A DNA stretch of 64,000 nt from Mesorhizobium qingshengii (GCF_900103325.1 NZ_FMXM01000010.1:1-64000), one strand, 5' to 3'; shown: positions 1 to 8,951, numbered from the stretch's first letter. Program-made: numbers and translations. The notes: generated from the letters alone by a model not told the origin.

Positions 1-266
1 CCGAGACTTCGTGCAATAGCGCGGATTGCGAGACCCGCCGCGATCCCGCGAGAGATTTCTTCGCGCTCCGCCAGCCCGAGCGCCGAGGCCGCTCTACGCC
101 TTGCTGACGGAGCAATGCCGCCGTGTAAGGATACGATCCGCTGAACGCCGGTCTTGTTCCGGCGGTCCAGTGCCCGCGAGATCGACGAAATGCTCTGACC
201 TTGCTTCCATCGCTCCCAAAGCTCGGCCTTCTGCGCTGACGTAAACCAGATCCGTGACGTCACCAT
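1..266 (-). CDS. IS30-family transposase, N-terminal 88 residues (partial, runs off window start)
   Basis: An open frame on the minus strand starts with ATG at 266 behind a strong AGGAGG ribosome binding site and stays open to base 1. The protein begins MVTSRIWFTSAQKAELWERW and continues with a helix-turn-helix region (GQSISSISRALDRRNKTGV) and the stretch LAEREEISRGIAAG. This matches the N-terminal DNA-binding region of IS30 transposases, which read their own inverted repeats and whose DDE catalytic domain would lie beyond the window. Because the frame has no stop inside the window it is easy to miss. Family assignment is from motif recognition. Confidence 0.85.
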   Translation of the reverse strand, partial: MVTSRIWFTSAQKAELWERWKQGQSISSISRALDRRNKTGVQRIVSLHGGIAPSARRRAASALGLAEREEISRGIAAGLAIRAIARSL

Positions 267-322
267 GCAACACCTCCTCATCCTCTCAGATTAAGAGTGT
301 TGCGGCGACCTATTGAACCCAC
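1..322 (-). mobile_element. IS30-family insertion sequence, one end; remainder lies outside the window
   Basis: The segment carries the N-terminal part of an IS30-type transposase on the minus strand, followed by a short non-coding terminus. The element appears to stop near 318-322, where sequence of a peptide-importer permease begins abruptly. The presumed terminal inverted repeat read on the minus strand starts TGGGTTCAATAGGTCGCC (about 322 to 305). The other end is off the window, so the inverted repeat and any target duplication cannot be confirmed here. Confidence 0.82.
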
Positions 323-1078
323 CCGGTCATGACCGACATTCGCCGCGCCCTTCCGGCAACGACGGAACTGGCGACGCTGGGAACATTGATCGGTGCTTTG
401 TTCGGCGTGCCGCTTGGCGTGCTGGCCGCGGTCAAGCGCGGCAGCCTCATCGACCAGGTCGTGCGCATCATTGGCCTGATCGGCTATTCCGTGCCGATCT
501 TCTGGCTCGGGCTGCTGGCGCTGGTGCTGTTCTACGCCAAGCTGCAATGGGTCGCCTTCCCGGCGCGGCTCGACGTCGTCTACGAATACACCTTCACGCC
601 GATCACCGGCTTCTATCTGCTCGACTCCGCGATGCAGGGACAGTGGGATGTCTTTTACGATGCCTTCCGCCACATCATCCTGCCGGCCTCGCTGCTCGGC
701 TATTTCTCGCTCGCCTACATCAGCCGCATGACGCGCTCGTTCATGCTCAACGAGCTCACCCAGGAGTACATCGTCGCGGCGCGCGCCAAGGGCCTGTCGG
801 AAACCCGCATCATCTGGGGCCACGCGCTGCGCAACGCCGCCGTGCCGATGGTGACGGTGATCGCGCTGTCCTATGCCGGGCTGCTCGAAGGTTCGGTGCT
901 GACTGAGACCGTCTTCTCGTGGCCTGGCATCGGTCTCTACATCACCAATTCGCTGCAGAACGCCGACATGAATGCCGTGCTCGGCGGAACCATCGTCATC
1001 GGCTCGGTCTTCATCGGCATCAATCTCCTGTCCGACCTGCTCTACCGCGTGCTCGATCCGAGGACCAAGACAGGATGA
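321..1078 (+). pseudogene. DppB-type ABC importer permease, 5'-truncated by the IS30 element
   Basis: The frame encodes the C-terminal part (about 249 residues from the ATG at 329) of a DppB/OppB-family inner-membrane permease. The remaining protein starts at PVMTDIRRALPATTELATL, which in full-length relatives lies roughly 80-90 residues from the N-terminus. The first membrane helix and the following periplasmic segment are therefore missing. The EAA-type loop (LTQEYIVAARAKGLSETRI) and several membrane segments remain. Upstream in frame the reading hits TGA at 314-316, contributed by the IS end. The stop overlaps the ATG of the next permease (ATGA at 1075-1078), showing that this was the first preserved gene of an importer operon. 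The product is probably non-functional and the insertion may be polar on the downstream genes. Confidence 0.85.
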
Positions 1079-1995
1079 GCGCCGAGACCATCCAGAGCCG
1101 TCGCGACTGGCTGCTCAGCGAGCGGCCGGCGTCGCGCATGCAGGCAAGGCTCGGCCGCGCCTATGTCGCGTGGCGGCGCTTTTCCGCCAACCGGCTGGCC
1201 TTTCTCGGCCTGCTCATCATCATCGCCCTGCTGGTCGTTGCCGCCCTTGCCGGCGTGCTGGCGCCCTATTCGCCGACATTCGGCGACCTCAAGGGGTCGC
1301 GCCTGCTGGCGCCGAGCGCCGAGCACTGGTTCGGTACTGACGATCTCGGCCGCGATATCCTTTCGCGCATTCTCTATGGTTCGCGCTGGACGCTTTATGT
1401 GGTCATCCTGGTCGCCATCATAGCGGCGCCGATCGGCCTTTTGGTCGGCACTGTCGCTGGCTACGCCGGCGGCTGGATCGATGCCATCCTGATGCGCATC
1501 ACCGACATCTTCCTCGCCTTCCCCAAGCTGATCCTGGCGCTCGCCTTCGTCGCCGCGCTTGGGCCCGGCATCGAAAACGCGGTGCTTGCCATCGCCATCA
1601 CATCCTGGCCGCCCTATGCCCGCATTGCCCGCGCCGAAACGCTGACCGTGCGCAATTCCGATTACATCAAGGCCGTGCAACTGATGGGCGCCTCGCCTTT
1701 CCGCATTGTGCTGCGCCACATCATGCCGCTCTGCATCTCATCGCTGATCATCAGGGTGACGCTCGACATGGCCGGCATCATCCTCACCGCCGCGGGCCTC
1801 GGCTTCCTTGGCCTCGGCGCGCAGCCGCCACTGCCAGAGTGGGGCACCATGATCGCTTCGGGCCGCCGCTTCGTGCTCGACCAGTGGTGGGTGGCCGGCG
1901 CGCCGGGCTTCGCCATTCTCATCGTCAGCCTTGGCTTCAACCTGCTCGGCGATGGCCTGCGCGACGCGCTCGATCCCCGCAGTGGTGACCAATGA
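1075..1995 (+). CDS. DppC-type ABC importer permease
   Basis: A 306-residue inner-membrane permease of the dipeptide/oligopeptide importer family, partner of the truncated permease upstream. A cytoplasmic N-terminal segment precedes a first membrane helix (LAFLGLLIIIALLVVAALAG). The family hallmark HWFGTDDLGRDILSRILYG follows, then five more hydrophobic segments, with the ATPase-contacting EAA loop around YIKAVQLMGASPFRIVLRHI. The start is the ATG inside the ATGA overlap with the preceding gene, which gives the usual family length. The ATG overlaps TGA of the upstream gene and its own stop overlaps the next start by 4 bases, indicating translational coupling. The substrate is not evident: no binding protein is in the window. 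Confidence 0.93.
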   Translation: MSAETIQSRRDWLLSERPASRMQARLGRAYVAWRRFSANRLAFLGLLIIIALLVVAALAGVLAPYSPTFGDLKGSRLLAPSAEHWFGTDDLGRDILSRILYGSRWTLYVVILVAIIAAPIGLLVGTVAGYAGGWIDAILMRITDIFLAFPKLILALAFVAALGPGIENAVLAIAITSWPPYARIARAETLTVRNSDYIKAVQLMGASPFRIVLRHIMPLCISSLIIRVTLDMAGIILTAAGLGFLGLGAQPPLPEWGTMIASGRRFVLDQWWVAGAPGFAILIVSLGFNLLGDGLRDALDPRSGDQ

Positions 1996-2840
1996 GCACG
2001 CAGTCAAAGGGTACTCTTCTTGACGTCGACGATCTGCGCGTCACCTTCCCGACCCGCACCGGGCTGATCGAGGCGGTGCGCGGCGTCTCCTTCTCGCTCG
2101 GTCGCGAACGGCTCGGCATCGTCGGCGAGTCCGGTTCTGGCAAATCGCAGACCGGCCGCGCCATCATGGGCCTAACGCCGCCGCAGGCCCGGATATCGGC
2201 AAACAAGCTCGCCTTCGACGGCATCGACCTGCTCGCCGCGTCGCCACGCGAACGCCGGGCGCTGCGCGGAAAACGCATCGCCATGATCCTGCAGGATCCG
2301 AAATATTCGCTCGACCCGGTGATGAGCATCGGCCGCCAGATCGTCGAGACGCTCCGCACGCATGAGAAGGTCGGCAAGGCCGAGGCGCGCGACCGCGCGC
2401 TGGCCATGCTGGAGGCGGTGCAGATCCGCGACCCCGCCCGTGTCTTCGACCTGCATCCGCATGAAGTGTCAGGAGGCATGGGTCAGCGCGCCATGATCGC
2501 CATGATGCTGATCGCCGGACCGGAAATGATGATTGCCGACGAGCCGACTTCGGCGCTCGACGTCACCGTGCAGCTCGACGTGCTCGGCATCTTAGACCGG
2601 CTGGTCAGCGAGCGCGGCATGGGGCTGATCTTCATCTCGCACGATCTGCGCCTGGTCTCCTCCTTCTGCGACCGCGTCATCGTCATGTATGCCGGTAAGG
2701 TGGTCGAGCAGCTCAAGGCGTCGGAACTCGGGCGGGCCCAGCACCCCTACACGCGCGGCCTGCTCAACTGCATGCCCAGGATCGGCTTCGAACGGCATCC
2801 GCTGCCGGTGCTCGACCGCAAGCCGGAGTGGGCGGCATGA
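1992..2840 (+). CDS. Peptide-type ABC importer ATPase (DppD/OppD-like)
   Basis: A 282-residue ATP-binding subunit. Visible motifs are Walker A GESGSGKSQTG near residue 45, a Q-loop in MILQDPKYSLDPV, an ABC signature written VSGGMGQRAMIA, Walker B MMIADEPTSALD and the switch histidine in FISHDLRLV. The C-terminal oligopeptide-family extension includes HPYTRGLL and is followed by a short tail. It would energise import together with the two permeases and the second ATPase. Start and stop each overlap neighbouring genes by 4 bases (ATGA), so the four genes form one transcript. Substrate specificity within the peptide/nickel/opine group cannot be read from the ATPase. Confidence 0.94.
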   Translation: MSTQSKGTLLDVDDLRVTFPTRTGLIEAVRGVSFSLGRERLGIVGESGSGKSQTGRAIMGLTPPQARISANKLAFDGIDLLAASPRERRALRGKRIAMILQDPKYSLDPVMSIGRQIVETLRTHEKVGKAEARDRALAMLEAVQIRDPARVFDLHPHEVSGGMGQRAMIAMMLIAGPEMMIADEPTSALDVTVQLDVLGILDRLVSERGMGLIFISHDLRLVSSFCDRVIVMYAGKVVEQLKASELGRAQHPYTRGLLNCMPRIGFERHPLPVLDRKPEWAA

Positions 2841-3586
2841 CAGCAGCGATTGCCATCGACGGGCTGGAAGTGATCTTCGACCGTTTTCGCGCGCTGAAAG
2901 GTGTCAGCCTCGAAGTCAGGTCAGGCGAATCCTTCGGCCTGGTCGGCGAATCCGGCTCCGGCAAATCGACGCTGCTGCGGGCCATCGCCGGCCTCGCGCC
3001 GGTCGCCTCTGGCAGCATTACCGTCAATGGCAAGAAACTCGGGCCACGCCGCGACAAGGCTTTTTACCGCGAAGTGCAGATGGTCTTCCAGGATCCGTAT
3101 GGGTCGCTGCACCCGCGCCAGACCGTCGATCGCCTGCTGCAGGAACCGCTTGCCATCCATGGTTTTGCCGACGGCGAAAAGCGCATCCAGCGAGCGCTCG
3201 ATGAGGTCGGTCTCGGCAGCGGTTTCCGCTTCCGCTACTCGCATCAACTGTCGGGTGGCCAGCGCCAGCGTGTGGCGATCGCGCGGGCGCTCATCCTCGA
3301 ACCCTCGATCCTGTTGCTCGACGAGCCGACCTCGGCGCTCGATGCCTCGGTGCAGGCGGAAGTGCTCAACCTGCTGGAAGAAGTCCGCCGGCGGCGCAAG
3401 CTGACCTTCCTGATGGTCAGCCACGACCTCGCCATCGTCACCCATATGTGCGAACGGCTGATGGTGATGCAGGGCGGCGAGGCGGTTGAGAATCTGACGG
3501 CGGCCCAACTTGTCGCGCACCGCGTGACAGAGGATTATACGCGCAATCTGCTTAGGGCCAGCGAGGGTTTCGTCCGCACGGCTTGA
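2837..3586 (+). CDS. Peptide-type ABC importer ATPase (DppF/OppF-like)
   Basis: The second ATPase of the importer, 249 residues from the ATG at 2837 that overlaps the previous stop. A GTG at 2828 would add three residues and is less likely. Motifs: Walker A GESGSGKSTLLRAIAG, Q-loop MVFQDPYGSLHP (typical of OppF), signature LSGGQRQRVAIARAL, Walker B ILLLDEPTSALD and switch MVSHDLAIV. The oligopeptide C-terminal zinc-like extension is short. The last 52 bases overlap the 3' end of the convergent RND pump gene on the other strand, an unusually long tail-to-tail overlap. Confidence 0.93.
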   Translation: MTAAIAIDGLEVIFDRFRALKGVSLEVRSGESFGLVGESGSGKSTLLRAIAGLAPVASGSITVNGKKLGPRRDKAFYREVQMVFQDPYGSLHPRQTVDRLLQEPLAIHGFADGEKRIQRALDEVGLGSGFRFRYSHQLSGGQRQRVAIARALILEPSILLLDEPTSALDASVQAEVLNLLEEVRRRRKLTFLMVSHDLAIVTHMCERLMVMQGGEAVENLTAAQLVAHRVTEDYTRNLLRASEGFVRTA

Positions 3587-6500
3587 GCGGCTTCAGGCCG
3601 CTCCGCCTTCCGTTCACCGTGCTGCCCCGGCTTCGGCTCCTTGATCCTGAACCAGGTGACATAAAGCGCCGGCAGGAACAGAAGCGTGATCGCCGTGCCG
3701 GCGATGATGCCGCCCATCATGGCATAGGCCATCGGGCCCCAGAACACTTCGCGGGCGATCGGGATCAGCGCGAGACTCGCGGCCGCCGCCGTCAACGCGA
3801 TCGGCCGCATGCGGTGCTCGGTCGCCTCGATGACGGCCGCCCAGCGGTCCTTGCCCTCGCGCACCAAATCCTCGATCTGCACGATCAGGATGACCGAGTT
3901 GCGGATCAGGATGCCGATCAGCGCCAGCACGCCGAGGATGGCGACGAAGCCGAGCGGTGCCCCGCTCGGCACCAGCGCCGCCACCACACCGATCAGGCCG
4001 AGCGGCGCCACCGCAACGACGAGGAACAGGCGCTGGAAGCTCTGCAGTTGGATCATGAGGATGGTCGCCATGATGAACAGCATCAGCGGCACCACGGCGG
4101 CGATCGGGCCCTGGCTCTTGGCGCTTTCCTCGACTGAGCCGGCGGTGGCGATCGAATAACCCGGCGGCAGCTTGGCGATGAAGGCGTCGACCGAAGGCTT
4201 CAGCTCGTTGACCACGGTGGCCGGCAGCACGTCGCCGACCAGCCCGGCGCGCACGGTGATGGTTGGAATGCGATCGCGCCGCCACACTGTCGGCTGTTCG
4301 AGCTCGTAGCGGAAATTGGCCACCGCGGCGAGCGGGATGGATTCGCCCGTGCCGGTCGGCAGCTGCATGTTCTGCAGCGTTCCGATCGAGCCGCGCTCGG
4401 CCTCGCGCGAACGGGCCACCACATTGATCAGGTAGGTGGCGTCGCGCACCTGGGTGATGGTGGCGCCGCCGACCGTGCTGTTCAGTGCGCTGGCAATGTC
4501 GGAAGAGGTGATGCCGAGCTGGCGCGCCTTGTCCTGCAGCACATCGACCCTCAGCACACGCTGCGGCTCGTTCCAGTCGAAGGTCGGCGCGCCAAGCTTC
4601 GGATTGGCGGAAATCACGCCGGAGAACTGCTGTGCCAGCTCCCGCACCGTCTGGATATCGGGGCCGCTGACGCGGTACTGCACCGGGCGCCCGACCGGCG
4701 GCCCCAATTCGAGCGGCTTGACGAAGGCGTCTGTGCCGACGAACTCCTCGCGCAGCAGCCTTTCCAACGCCGGCTTGACCCGGTTGCGCGCCTCGATGCT
4801 CTTGGTGACGATCACGGTCTGGCCGAAATAAGGATTGGCCGGCTGCACGTCATAGGCAAGCACGAAGCGCACCGCGCCCTGGCCGATATAGGAGCTGAAA
4901 TGGTCGATGTCGGGATTGCCGACCAGCGCCCGCTGCTCGAAGCGTTCCATCTGGTCGCGGGTCTCGGCGATCGATGAGTTCTGCGGCAGGTTCCAGTCGA
5001 CGATCAGCTCCGGCCGGTCGGAGGGCGGGAAAAACTGCTGCTGGACAAGGCCGAAGCCGGCGATCGAGGCGGCAAACAACAGCACCGTGGCGATGATGGT
5101 CAGCCAGTGATGGCGCACGGAGCCGACCAGGACACGCCGGAACAGCGATGTGAAACGGCCAGGCTGGTCGTGATGTTGCTGCTTCATGGTCGCCGGCAGG
5201 ATGGTGACGCCGAGCAGCGGCGCGAACAGCACCGCGACGATCCATGACACCAAGAGCGATACCGCGATGACGACGAACAGCGTGAAGGTGTATTCGCCGG
5301 CGGCGCTGTTGTTGAGGCCGATCGGAATGAAGCCGGCGACCGTCACCAGCGTGCCGGTCAGCATCGGGAAGGCGGTCGAGGTGTAGACATAGGTCGCCGC
5401 CTTGCGCAGATTGTCGCCGACCTCCAGCCGCGCCACCATCATCTCGACCGCGATCATGGCGTCGTCGACCAGAAGGCCGAGCGCGATGATCAGCGCGCCG
5501 AGCGAAATGCGCTGCAGCGAGATGCCGAGATAGGCCATGACCGTGAAGGTGATGGCCAGCACCAGCGGGATCGACAGCGCCACCACGAAGCCGGCGCGCA
5601 TGCCGAGGCTGATGAACGACACCGCGAGCACGATGGCGACCGCCTCGAACAGAGCGCGCGTGAAGCCGGAGACGGCCTCCTCGACGATCACAGGCTGGTC
5701 GGCGACCAGATGCACGCCGACGCCGATCGGCAGGTCGGCCAACACCTTGTTCATCTCCTCATGCAGGGCCTCGCCGAATTGCAGCAGGTTGGCGTTGGGC
5801 TTCATACCTATGGCCAGCCCGATCGCATCCTCGCCGTTGAAGCGGAACAGCGCCGTCGGCGGATCGACATAGCCGCGGGAAATCGTCGCCACGTCGCTCA
5901 GCCGGAAGAAGCGGTCATTGACGCGCAGATTGATGGCGCGCAGGCTGTCCTCCGAGGTGAACTGGCCGCCGACCCGCACGCTGATGCGCTCCGGCCCCGA
6001 CTGGATGACGCCCGACGGCGTTATCGCGTTCTGCGCCTGCAGGCTGGCCACGATCGCCTGCTGATTGAGGCCAAGGGCTGCGATCTGGCGGGTCGAGAAT
6101 TCGAGATAGATCGCCTCGTCCTGCGCGCCGACGAGATCGACCTTGCCGGCATTGGGCACGGTCAGGATTTTTGTGCGTACATCCTCGACATAGTCGCGCA
6201 ACTGGCGCGGCGTCAGCCCGTCCGACGTGAAGGCGTAGATGTTGCCGTAGACATCGCCGAAGCGGTCGTTGAAGAACGGTCCCTGCACGCCTTGCGGAAA
6301 CTGCCCCTTGATATCGTTGACCATGTTGCGCACCTGAATCCAGTTCGGCACAACATCGCGCGCCTTGGTGGTGTCCTTCAGGTTGACGAAGATGACGGTC
6401 TGGCCGGCGGTGGTGACGGACTTGGTGAAGTCGAGGCTGTCGAGCTCCTCGAGCTTCTTCTCGATGCGGTCGGTCACCTGCTGCAGGGTCTCCTTGACCG

Positions 6501-6672
6501 ACGCGCCCGGCCAGTTGGCCTGGATGATCATCGTCTTGATGGTGAAGTTGGGGTCTTCCTCGCGGCCGAGATTGAGGTAGGAGAACACGCCGGCGACGAC
6601 GAAGACCAGCATGAAATACCAGACCATGGAACGATGGCTGAGCGCCCAGTCGGAGAGGTTGAAGCCTTTCAC
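3535..6672 (-). CDS. RND-family multidrug efflux pump, inner-membrane transporter
   Basis: A 1045-residue AcrB-like (HAE1 group) proton-driven transporter. It has the expected N-terminal helix (SMVWYFMLVFVVAGVFSYL), two large periplasmic porter regions and two blocks of membrane helices. The proton-relay aspartate pair is present in GLLVDDAMIAVEMM, near residue 400. The lysine normally found in helix 10 of AcrB is replaced by arginine (ILIRNSVILIVQ). It starts with GTG at 6672, overlapping the stop of the adaptor gene (GTGA), so translation is coupled. No TolC-type outer-membrane channel gene is adjacent, and the pump presumably uses one encoded elsewhere. Substrates are unknown. The 3' end runs 52 bases into the convergent ABC ATPase gene. 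Confidence 0.95.
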   Translation of the reverse strand: MKGFNLSDWALSHRSMVWYFMLVFVVAGVFSYLNLGREEDPNFTIKTMIIQANWPGASVKETLQQVTDRIEKKLEELDSLDFTKSVTTAGQTVIFVNLKDTTKARDVVPNWIQVRNMVNDIKGQFPQGVQGPFFNDRFGDVYGNIYAFTSDGLTPRQLRDYVEDVRTKILTVPNAGKVDLVGAQDEAIYLEFSTRQIAALGLNQQAIVASLQAQNAITPSGVIQSGPERISVRVGGQFTSEDSLRAINLRVNDRFFRLSDVATISRGYVDPPTALFRFNGEDAIGLAIGMKPNANLLQFGEALHEEMNKVLADLPIGVGVHLVADQPVIVEEAVSGFTRALFEAVAIVLAVSFISLGMRAGFVVALSIPLVLAITFTVMAYLGISLQRISLGALIIALGLLVDDAMIAVEMMVARLEVGDNLRKAATYVYTSTAFPMLTGTLVTVAGFIPIGLNNSAAGEYTFTLFVVIAVSLLVSWIVAVLFAPLLGVTILPATMKQQHHDQPGRFTSLFRRVLVGSVRHHWLTIIATVLLFAASIAGFGLVQQQFFPPSDRPELIVDWNLPQNSSIAETRDQMERFEQRALVGNPDIDHFSSYIGQGAVRFVLAYDVQPANPYFGQTVIVTKSIEARNRVKPALERLLREEFVGTDAFVKPLELGPPVGRPVQYRVSGPDIQTVRELAQQFSGVISANPKLGAPTFDWNEPQRVLRVDVLQDKARQLGITSSDIASALNSTVGGATITQVRDATYLINVVARSREAERGSIGTLQNMQLPTGTGESIPLAAVANFRYELEQPTVWRRDRIPTITVRAGLVGDVLPATVVNELKPSVDAFIAKLPPGYSIATAGSVEESAKSQGPIAAVVPLMLFIMATILMIQLQSFQRLFLVVAVAPLGLIGVVAALVPSGAPLGFVAILGVLALIGILIRNSVILIVQIEDLVREGKDRWAAVIEATEHRMRPIALTAAAASLALIPIAREVFWGPMAYAMMGGIIAGTAITLLFLPALYVTWFRIKEPKPGQHGERKAERPEAAQAVRTKPSLALSRLRV

Positions 6673-7751
6673 GTGGCCCCTCCTTCGAGAATCCTGACTT
6701 TTTGTCCCTCGGCCAGGCTATGTACGCCGGCGGTGACGACGCGCATGCCGGCCTCCAGTCCTTCGGCGACGGTAAAGGTGGCGGCGCCCTTGGCGGCAAC
6801 CTTGATCTCGTGCGCGCTGACGCTCGATGTCTGCGGATCGACGATCCACACTCTGTCGGAACCGTCCTTTTCGAGCAGCGCCGACAGCGGCAGTTCGATC
6901 GTCGGCGCCACCTTGGTCATGCGCGTCGCGGTCACCGTCGAGCCGAGCCGGAAGGCCGGCGGCGAATCCGTCAGCGTCAGCCGGACGCGGCGGGTGCGGG
7001 TCGAGCCCTCGGCCTGTGGTGCTATCTCGCGCAGCTTGGCCTGGGTCTCGATCGTCGGCAGCGATTGCAGGATGACCTGGAACGGCGTGCCGGCGACGAG
7101 ATCACCGGTCAACTGGTCGGGAATATCGACCACCGCTTCGCGAAGATCGGAGCGTGCCACAGTGACGACAGTCTGGCCCGCCGAGACCGTCTGCCCGACC
7201 TCGGCGCCGGTAGCGGTGACGACGCCGTCGAAATCCGAGAACAGTCTGGCATAGCCAAGCTGCTCCCGCGACTTGGCAAGCGCGGCCTTGGCCCGCTCGA
7301 CACCGGCCTCGGCTGCCTTGCGCGCCTGTTGTGCGGCATCGAAGACGGCCTGCGAGGTGTTGGCGGCGGCAAGCAGCTGGCGTTGGCGTTCCTCGCTGGC
7401 GGCGGCGTTGGCGAACTGTGCCTCGGCATTGGAAAGTTCGGCCATGGCCGCCTGGACGGCCAGCTCCAGCGCGGTCGGGTCGAGCGCGGCGATCGTCGTG
7501 CCCTTGCTGACGATGTCGCCGACCTTGACGTCGCGCGAGACGACCCGGCCAAGCAGGCGGAAGGCCAAGTCTGCAGTGTACTGTGGCTCGACCGAGCCGG
7601 CGAAGCCGAAGGTCTGGGTGGTGCGCGGTTCGACCACGACCGACAGCACCGGCCGGACGATCTCCGGCGGCGGCTTTTCATCCGACTTCGAGCAGCCGGC
7701 GAGCGCGCCGAGCGCAAACAGGCCAAGCAGGATGCGCGGCAGCCGGTTCAT
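6669..7751 (-). CDS. RND efflux periplasmic adaptor lipoprotein (second adaptor)
   Basis: A 360-residue membrane fusion protein. The chosen start, ATG at 7751, begins MNRLPRILLGLFALGALAGC and ends in a lipobox (LAGC), so the mature protein should be a lipid-anchored periplasmic adaptor. A lipoyl/hairpin region follows (GRVVSRDVKVGDIVSKG, then an alanine-rich coiled-coil hairpin rich in Q, R and E) and then beta-barrel segments. The ATG overlaps the stop of the first adaptor (ATGA) and the gene's own stop overlaps the pump GTG start. An upstream in-frame extension exists but lies inside the other adaptor gene and lacks a signal peptide. It would dock the pump to an outer-membrane channel. Confidence 0.93.
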   Translation of the reverse strand: MNRLPRILLGLFALGALAGCSKSDEKPPPEIVRPVLSVVVEPRTTQTFGFAGSVEPQYTADLAFRLLGRVVSRDVKVGDIVSKGTTIAALDPTALELAVQAAMAELSNAEAQFANAAASEERQRQLLAAANTSQAVFDAAQQARKAAEAGVERAKAALAKSREQLGYARLFSDFDGVVTATGAEVGQTVSAGQTVVTVARSDLREAVVDIPDQLTGDLVAGTPFQVILQSLPTIETQAKLREIAPQAEGSTRTRRVRLTLTDSPPAFRLGSTVTATRMTKVAPTIELPLSALLEKDGSDRVWIVDPQTSSVSAHEIKVAAKGAATFTVAEGLEAGMRVVTAGVHSLAEGQKVRILEGGAT

Positions 7752-8887
7752 TGGCCCGCTCCCGATATCTCGACCGTCTGTCCAGGGCTGAGCAACTGTC
7801 CGCCTGATGTAACGATGCTTTGGCCTTCGTCCAGCCCCTTGGCGATCACGACCGTGCCCGATTCGAAAGCCAGCACCTCGACCGGCGTCGTGGTCACCGC
7901 CTTGGTCGCGGGGTCGACCACCCACACCGCCGGATTGCCGGCGCTCGACGTCAGCGCCTGCCAGGGCAGCAGGACAGCCTTCGTCGGCTTGGCGCTGACC
8001 GAGCCGATGACCGCCGCCCCCAGCGGCATGCCGGCGGGCGTGTCGGGAATGCTGACCTTAACCCGGATCGAACCCGAAGCCGGATCGACCACCGGCGAGA
8101 TTTCGCGGACCTTGCCCGTCGCCTTGACCTGGGGGTCGGACAGCAGCGTGATCGTCACCGCCGGAGCGGCCGGCGACCTGGCGACCAGAGTTTCCTGGAC
8201 GTTGAACACCGCATCGCGGTCGCCGTCCTCGGCGACGGTGAAGACGGTTTGCGCTGCTTGCACCACCTGCCCCGCTTCGACCTGGCGGGCGGTGATCACG
8301 CCCGCGGCGCCTGCCTTGAGTTCGGTGAAGGACAGGTTCTGCTGGGCGTTGGCGAACGCGCTCTGCGCTGCATCGACGCTGCCTTGCGCCACCTTCAGCG
8401 CCTGGTCGGCCGCGTCATAGTCGCGCCTGGTGGTGAAACCCTGGGCCAGAAGTGTCTTCTGCCGCTCGAAGGCGGCAGCGGACTGGGTCAACTGCGCCTG
8501 CGCGGCGTCGAGGTCGGCCTGCGCCGAGCGCAGATCGGACTCCTGCTCCTGTGGATCGATGCGGGCGAGCACGGTACCTTGATCGACATGCTGGCCGACA
8601 TCGACAAGCCGCTCGGCGACGCGGCCGCCGACCCGGAACGACAGATTGTTCAGCGTGCGCGCGGCGATCACCCCGGTCAGCGAGGTCCGCGGCGCAAAGT
8701 TGGCGATCGCCACCGTCTCCGTGCGCACCATCACCGGCAGCTTTTTTGCCGCCGCCTCCTGCTTCTGGCAGCCGGTCAGCAGCATCGCCGCCGTGCAGGC
8801 AAAAATTGCCGAGGCGGCTGGAAAAGACAAAAGGCTGGAAACTTTGACCGATGGCGGCGAGACGGACGATGTCGCGTTCCTGCTCAT
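7748..8887 (-). CDS. RND efflux periplasmic adaptor lipoprotein (first adaptor)
   Basis: A 379-residue membrane fusion protein, first gene of the three-gene efflux operon. The N-terminal signal ends in a lipobox (MLLTGC near residue 40). The lipoyl half-motifs (RVGGRVAERLVDVGQHVDQG and GVITARQVEAGQVVQ) flank a coiled-coil hairpin with repeated A, Q and D residues, followed by barrel domains. It differs clearly from the second adaptor in sequence but has the same architecture, so the operon encodes two distinct adaptors for one pump. Two-adaptor RND operons are known but uncommon. Whether both serve the same pump as a mixed assembly is an inference. No dedicated regulator gene is adjacent. Confidence 0.93.
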   Translation of the reverse strand: MSRNATSSVSPPSVKVSSLLSFPAASAIFACTAAMLLTGCQKQEAAAKKLPVMVRTETVAIANFAPRTSLTGVIAARTLNNLSFRVGGRVAERLVDVGQHVDQGTVLARIDPQEQESDLRSAQADLDAAQAQLTQSAAAFERQKTLLAQGFTTRRDYDAADQALKVAQGSVDAAQSAFANAQQNLSFTELKAGAAGVITARQVEAGQVVQAAQTVFTVAEDGDRDAVFNVQETLVARSPAAPAVTITLLSDPQVKATGKVREISPVVDPASGSIRVKVSIPDTPAGMPLGAAVIGSVSAKPTKAVLLPWQALTSSAGNPAVWVVDPATKAVTTTPVEVLAFESGTVVIAKGLDEGQSIVTSGGQLLSPGQTVEISGAGQ

Positions 8888-8934
8888 GGGCTCCCTCAGC
8901 CGCGGGCCGATCGCGATACCTCGCGGACAATCGG

Positions 8935-8951
8935 GAGGATAATCGATCCTC
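8935..8951. promoter_or_regulatory. Inverted repeat upstream of the efflux operon, candidate operator
   Basis: GAGGAT and ATCCTC form a perfect 6-base inverted repeat separated by AATCG, starting 48 bases upstream of the first adaptor start. The position suits a repressor site. No cognate regulator is encoded nearby, so this is a weak, purely positional suggestion. Confidence 0.3.

Noticed and set aside
5710..7254. Plus-strand frame of about 514 codons opposite the RND pump and adaptor
   Set aside because: Crosses the junction of two real minus-strand genes and has no motif.
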